A stretch of 64,000 nucleotides of DNA from Bradyrhizobium sp. 1 (lineage in GTDB: Bacteria; Pseudomonadota; Alphaproteobacteria; Rhizobiales; Xanthobacteraceae), in contig NZ_JADPJH010000014.1 in NCBI RefSeq assembly GCF_023073315.1, positions 62,001-126,000 on the forward strand. Reading direction: 5' to 3'. This document shows positions 60,584-64,000 of this stretch, piece after piece. The stretch's first letter is position 1. Every line of letters begins with the position of its first letter. The translations under genes were made by a program, and so were the position numbers. The notes beneath the pieces were generated by a model. The model had not been told where the DNA came from. It searched no databases and saw only the letters and a program-made list of their open reading frames with translations.

Positions 60584-61045
60584 TCAGTCCGTCAGCATGG
60601 CGCCGACGTCGGCTTCCGCGACGACCTGGCCGTTGACCTTGGCGTCGCCGTGAAACCACCACATCGCCTTGCGGCGTCCGATCGAATGCATGTGATACTC
60701 GATGGTATCGCCGGGCAGCACGGGCTTACGAAACTTGCACTTGTCGATGGTGAGAAAGTACACCGCGCGCGGCTTCGCGGTGCCCTCGACCGAGGTGATG
60801 CCGATGACGCCGGCGGTCTGCGCCATCGCTTCGATCATCATGACGCCGGGATAGACTGGGCGCTCCGGGAAATGCCCCTGGAAGGCCGGCTCGTTGAAGG
60901 TGACGTTCTTGATGCCGATGCCGCTGTAATCGGCGCGGATGTTGATCACGCGGTCGATCAGCAGCATCGGAAAACGGTGCGGCAGCGTTCGGAGGATCGC
61001 ATTGATATCCACCAGCTCGAACTTGATTGGTGATTCCGCCGTCAT
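60584..61045 (-). CDS. fabZ: 3-hydroxyacyl-ACP dehydratase
   Basis: A hot-dog-fold dehydratase of fatty-acid synthesis, 153 aa. The catalytic His is in [20 protein letters not shown], where the later Glu also acts. [13 protein letters not shown] and [16 protein letters not shown] are typical. The ATG overlaps the lpxD stop (ATGA), so the genes are translationally coupled. It shares the hydroxyacyl-ACP pool with lpxA and lpxD. Confidence 0.96.
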   Translation of the reverse strand: MTAESPIKFELVDINAILRTLPHRFPMLLIDRVINIRADYSGIGIKNVTFNEPAFQGHFPERPVYPGVMMIEAMAQTAGVIGITSVEGTAKPRAVYFLTIDKCKFRKPVLPGDTIEYHMHSIGRRKAMWWFHGDAKVNGQVVAEADVGAMLTD

Positions 61046-62109
61046 TCCCGTCCCTCGTTCTTCGGATCGGCCTTGCTGTCGCGTACCAGGCGCTCCACCG
61101 CGATAATTTCCTTGAACCACTGCTTGGTCGGTTTGGCAAAAAAACCACCCCAGCGACCGTTCGGCGGGATGTCGTCCTTAACGCCGCTCATCGCGGTGAC
61201 CTGGGCCCCGTCGCCGATCTTGAGGTGGTTGTTGATGCCAACCTTGGCTCCCAGCGCCACGTTGTCGCCGATCGTCAAACTGCCGGCGAGCCCGATCTGG
61301 GCCGCCAGCAGGCAGTTCCGGCCGATCGTCACATTGTGGCCGATCTGGACCTGATTGTCGATTTTGGTGCCCTCGCCGATCACGGTGTCGCGCAGCGAGC
61401 CGCGATCGATGGTGGTGCCGGCGCCGACCTCGACGTCGTTCTGGATCAGAACGCGCCCGGTCTGCGGCACCTTCAGATGGCCTTCGGGACCGAAGAAGAT
61501 GAAGCCGTAGCCGTCCTGGCCGATCGAGCAGCCGGGATGGATCAGCACGTTGTTGCCGATCAGCGAGCACTGGATGGCCGTGCGGGCGCCGACATTGCAG
61601 TCCCGGCCGATCTTGACGCCGGGGCCGATGACCGCACCGGCGCCGATCACGGTGCCGCTGCCGATCTCGACATCAGGACCAATGACGGTCAGAGGCTCGA
61701 CGACGACGTCGTCCTCGAGCCGCGCCGAGGGATCGATGATGGCCGACGGCGCAATACCGTCATTGCCGAACCAGGACTGCGGGCGCAGCGCATCGCCGTG
61801 CCATTCCCTCGAGATCCTGACGAAGGCCCGGAACGGCTGCGCCACCCGCAGCACGGCCACATGCGCGGGCACCTGGGCCTCGAAACGCGGGCTGACCAGG
61901 CAAGCCCCGGCCTTGGTTGCCTTGAGCTCGTCGGCATATTTGAGATTGTCGAAGAACGCCAAATGCATCGGGCCGGCTTCGTCGAGCGAAGCGAGACCCG
62001 TGATGATATGGCCGCCCCTGGCGGGATCGACGAGCTCCGCCTTGGTCAGCGTGGCGATGTCGGCCAGCGCTGAGGCAGGCGGTTTTTTGAAGAAGGTCGG
62101 CTGCGCCAT
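61042..62109 (-). CDS. lpxD: UDP-3-O-acylglucosamine N-acyltransferase
   Basis: The second acyltransferase of lipid A synthesis, 355 aa. A uridine-binding N-terminal domain (1-100) is followed by a left-handed beta helix with hexapeptide repeats ([20 protein letters not shown]). The catalytic His is in [17 protein letters not shown]-terminal helix ([19 protein letters not shown]) selects ACP. The ATG at 62109 matches the family start [11 protein letters not shown]; the longer upstream reading is not used. It is 136 bp after the bamA stop. Confidence 0.96.
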   Translation of the reverse strand: MAQPTFFKKPPASALADIATLTKAELVDPARGGHIITGLASLDEAGPMHLAFFDNLKYADELKATKAGACLVSPRFEAQVPAHVAVLRVAQPFRAFVRISREWHGDALRPQSWFGNDGIAPSAIIDPSARLEDDVVVEPLTVIGPDVEIGSGTVIGAGAVIGPGVKIGRDCNVGARTAIQCSLIGNNVLIHPGCSIGQDGYGFIFFGPEGHLKVPQTGRVLIQNDVEVGAGTTIDRGSLRDTVIGEGTKIDNQVQIGHNVTIGRNCLLAAQIGLAGSLTIGDNVALGAKVGINNHLKIGDGAQVTAMSGVKDDIPPNGRWGGFFAKPTKQWFKEIIAVERLVRDSKADPKNEGRE

Positions 62110-62245
62110 TCCACCCCGTCGCGGTCCGGCTTCGGCATGAAGCGGCCTAGCCGCATCATGCCTCATCTCATGGATTGAGCACGATCTTTTTGGAAACCGC
62201 CCCCGGGAGTGACTCTGGGGGACGGATCATGCCCTGCTGATCGAA

Positions 62246-64000
62246 TTAGAACGAGGTGCCGCCGCCGAACCGGAATTCCTGCGTGCGATCATTCTTGCCC
62301 TTCGTGAGCGGCACGGCGTAGTCGAAGCGCAGCGGGCCAAACGGTGACTGCCAGATCAGACCGACACCGACCGACGAGCGGACGACATTGCCGTTGTCAT
62401 ACACCAAGCCGGTACACGTTCCAGGCGAGACAGCCGGGGTGATCGTCGATGGCGTACAGTTCGAATTCTTGGTCGTGGTCATTTCGTTGGTCACCGACCA
62501 CGTCGTCGGGCCCTGATAGTCGTACAGGCCGCCGGCATCGGCATAGACAGCGCCCTTCAGACCCACTTCCTTCGGAAGGAACCAGAACGGCATCTGCAAT
62601 TCGAGCGAAGCGCCCCAATATTTGGTGCCACCAAGCGCGTCCTGCGTGCCGTAGGGATTCAAATCACGCGGGCCGATGCCGTTCGGGGCAAAGCCGCGGA
62701 CGAGGTTCGGACCCATCTGGAATTGATCGAGCATGCGCAGCTCGTTGCTGCCGATCTTGTTCAGCATGCCGCTCTGGACGTGCACGAGGCCGACGATGTC
62801 AGACACCAGCGGAGCGTAGTACTTCGCGTCGATGACCGACTTCAGGTAGGAGACGTCGCCGCCGACGCCGGCGAAGTCCTGCCGGAAATCGACGAGCAGG
62901 CCGTCGGTGGGGTTCTTGTTGTTGTCCAGCGTGTTGTAGGTCAGCGTGTAGCCGAGCGCCGAGGTCAGGGTCTTGCCGCTGGCAAGCTCCTTGCGCACCG
63001 GCAGCGATGCTTCGCCGTCGCTGTAGCAGCCGAGACCATTGGTTGATGGATCGAGGGGAATACCGCTCGCCGCCGAGAAAGCCGGGCTCGGGTTGAACGC
63101 CGCCGTGCCAAAATTATTGTTACAGTTCGCCAGGTAGTACGGCAGCGTGATTTCCTGCTGGTAGACCGAGTAGCGCAGCTGCAGCGCCAGGTCTTCACGC
63201 AAGGAGAAGCCGAGGCGCGGCGAGAAGCCGAGCGTCTTGGTGCCGTAGGAGATGTAGCTGTTGGACAGCTGCTGGCGTTGATAGAAGTCGAGGCCCAGCG
63301 CGATGCGGTAGTCGAGCAGGTACGGCTCGACGAACGACAGCGAGTAGCCGCGCGCGTACTGGCCATAGGTCACCGCCGCCTTGGCGAACAGGCCGCGGCC
63401 AAGCAGGTTGCGCTCGGAGACCGAGACTTCGGCAAGCGCACCGTCGGTCGTGGAGTAACCGCCCGAGACCGAGAAGTCGCCGGTCGATTTCTCTTCCATG
63501 TCGACGATCAGGATGACGCGGTCGCTCGAGGAGCCTGGCTCCGTCGTGATCTTGACGGTCTTGAAGTAGTCGAGGTTCTTCAGGCGCCGCTCGGCACGAT
63601 CGACCAGCGCGCGGTTGTAGGCATCGCCCTCGGAGAGGTCGAACTCGCGACGGATCACGTAGTCGCGCGTGCGGGTGTTGCCGCGCAGATTGATGCGCTC
63701 GATATAGGTGCGCGGGCCCTCGTCGATGTTGAACACGACGGAGACAGTGTGCGCCTCGAAGTTGCGGTCGCCACCGGGACGGACCACGGCGAAGGCATAG
63801 CCGCGGCGCGAGGCCTCGATCTGCATTTCCTCGACCGACTTCTCGACCGCTTCGACGTTGTAGAGCGAGCCGACATTGACGCGCGAATAGTTGCGCATCG
63901 AAGAGGGATCGAAGTTCGGAATACTGGAGCGGAAATCAAGCGCACCGACGCGATACTGCGAGCCTTCTTCGATCTTGAAGGTAACGTTGAAGCCCTTCTT
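62246..64000 (-). CDS. bamA: Outer membrane protein assembly factor BamA (partial)
   Basis: The central protein of the beta-barrel assembly machine. The frame enters at the right window edge with KKGFNVTFKIEEGSQYRVGA, inside a POTRA domain, so the signal peptide and earlier POTRA domains are missing. A final POTRA (RGNTRTRDYVIRREFDLSEG) is followed by the membrane barrel. The barrel ends QEFRFGGGTSF, the C-terminal beta signal with terminal Phe. The barrel insertion around NCNNNFGTAAFNPS and a Cys pair near the C-terminus (NCTPSTI, GTCTG) are probably surface loops. It lies upstream of lpxD, as in other proteobacteria. Confidence 0.97.
   Translation of the reverse strand, partial: KKGFNVTFKIEEGSQYRVGALDFRSSIPNFDPSSMRNYSRVNVGSLYNVEAVEKSVEEMQIEASRRGYAFAVVRPGGDRNFEAHTVSVVFNIDEGPRTYIERINLRGNTRTRDYVIRREFDLSEGDAYNRALVDRAERRLKNLDYFKTVKITTEPGSSSDRVILIVDMEEKSTGDFSVSGGYSTTDGALAEVSVSERNLLGRGLFAKAAVTYGQYARGYSLSFVEPYLLDYRIALGLDFYQRQQLSNSYISYGTKTLGFSPRLGFSLREDLALQLRYSVYQQEITLPYYLANCNNNFGTAAFNPSPAFSAASGIPLDPSTNGLGCYSDGEASLPVRKELASGKTLTSALGYTLTYNTLDNNKNPTDGLLVDFRQDFAGVGGDVSYLKSVIDAKYYAPLVSDIVGLVHVQSGMLNKIGSNELRMLDQFQMGPNLVRGFAPNGIGPRDLNPYGTQDALGGTKYWGASLELQMPFWFLPKEVGLKGAVYADAGGLYDYQGPTTWSVTNEMTTTKNSNCTPSTITPAVSPGTCTGLVYDNGNVVRSSVGVGLIWQSPFGPLRFDYAVPLTKGKNDRTQEFRFGGGTSF

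Overview
The window is a dense, high-GC stretch of alphaproteobacterial chromosome. Protein sequences, gene order and interspersed palindromic repeats all point to Bradyrhizobium or a very close relative. I identified the organism by recognition only, with no database search. There are about 60 protein genes. I saw no rRNA, tRNA, CRISPR array, insertion sequence or prophage. Both edges cut a gene: pdhC on the left (C-terminus missing) and bamA on the right (N-terminus missing).

Layout. 1-4.6 kb: pyruvate dehydrogenase operon on the minus strand (pdhA, a lipoyl-bearing pdhB, a DUF5076 gene, a yeast-type cytosine deaminase, pdhC). 4.8-11.4 kb, minus strand: a periplasmic GDPD-like enzyme, divIC/ftsB, an FMN reductase, an exported metallo-beta-lactamase-fold protein, a quinone-oxidoreductase-like protein and enolase. 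11.5-12.8 kb, plus strand: queF and an orphan ModA-like binding protein. 12.9-19.6 kb, minus strand: a glutaminase-STAS-cNMP-binding fusion, a chemoreceptor, an MFS transporter coupled to kdsA, and a NIPSNAP protein. 19.8-22.6 kb, plus strand: an OmpR/EnvZ-type pair and a phospholipid N-methyltransferase-like gene. 22.6-25.7 kb, minus strand: pyrG, secG, tpiA. 26-30.3 kb, plus strand: ppiD, trpD, trpC, moaC. 30.4-38.6 kb is an accessory block: Flp pilin, GGDEF/EAL protein, SDR, ctpA, an FMN hydroxy-acid oxidase, a HAD hydrolase and micro-ORFs. 38.7-40.8 kb: moeA, lexA. 40.9-43 kb: a small secreted protein, a conserved unknown and a triple-GAF-like protein. 43-47.8 kb, minus strand: a comEC broken by an in-frame stop, DUF2171, an NTF2-like protein and glnS. 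47.9-50.9 kb: gltX and gltA. 50.9-57.5 kb: an NTF2-like pseudogene and a ROK-regulated sugar ABC operon ending in an SDR dehydrogenase. 57.6-64 kb, minus strand: the lipid A and outer-membrane cluster lpxB-lpxI-lpxA-fabZ-lpxD-bamA.

Removing the accessory genes leaves the familiar rhizobial backbone (bamA-lpxD-fabZ-lpxA-lpxI-lpxB, gltA-gltX-comEC-lexA-moeA-moaC-trpC-trpD-ppiD-tpiA-secG-pyrG-kdsA-eno-divIC-pdhABC), into which strain- or genus-specific cassettes have been inserted.

The most interesting observations are two exact sigma-54 (-24/-12) promoter matches. One lies in front of the glutaminase-STAS-cNMP fusion and also settles its start codon. The other lies in front of the orphan Flp pilin. 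Further points of interest are the single-codon nonsense interruption of comEC, the three-fold internal repeat of the GAF-like protein, a perfect 9-bp palindrome sitting on the ROK regulator start codon, a hairpin over the queF ribosome-binding site, and a decayed NTF2-like gene between gltA and the sugar operon. I did not find a clearly unprecedented multi-gene system.
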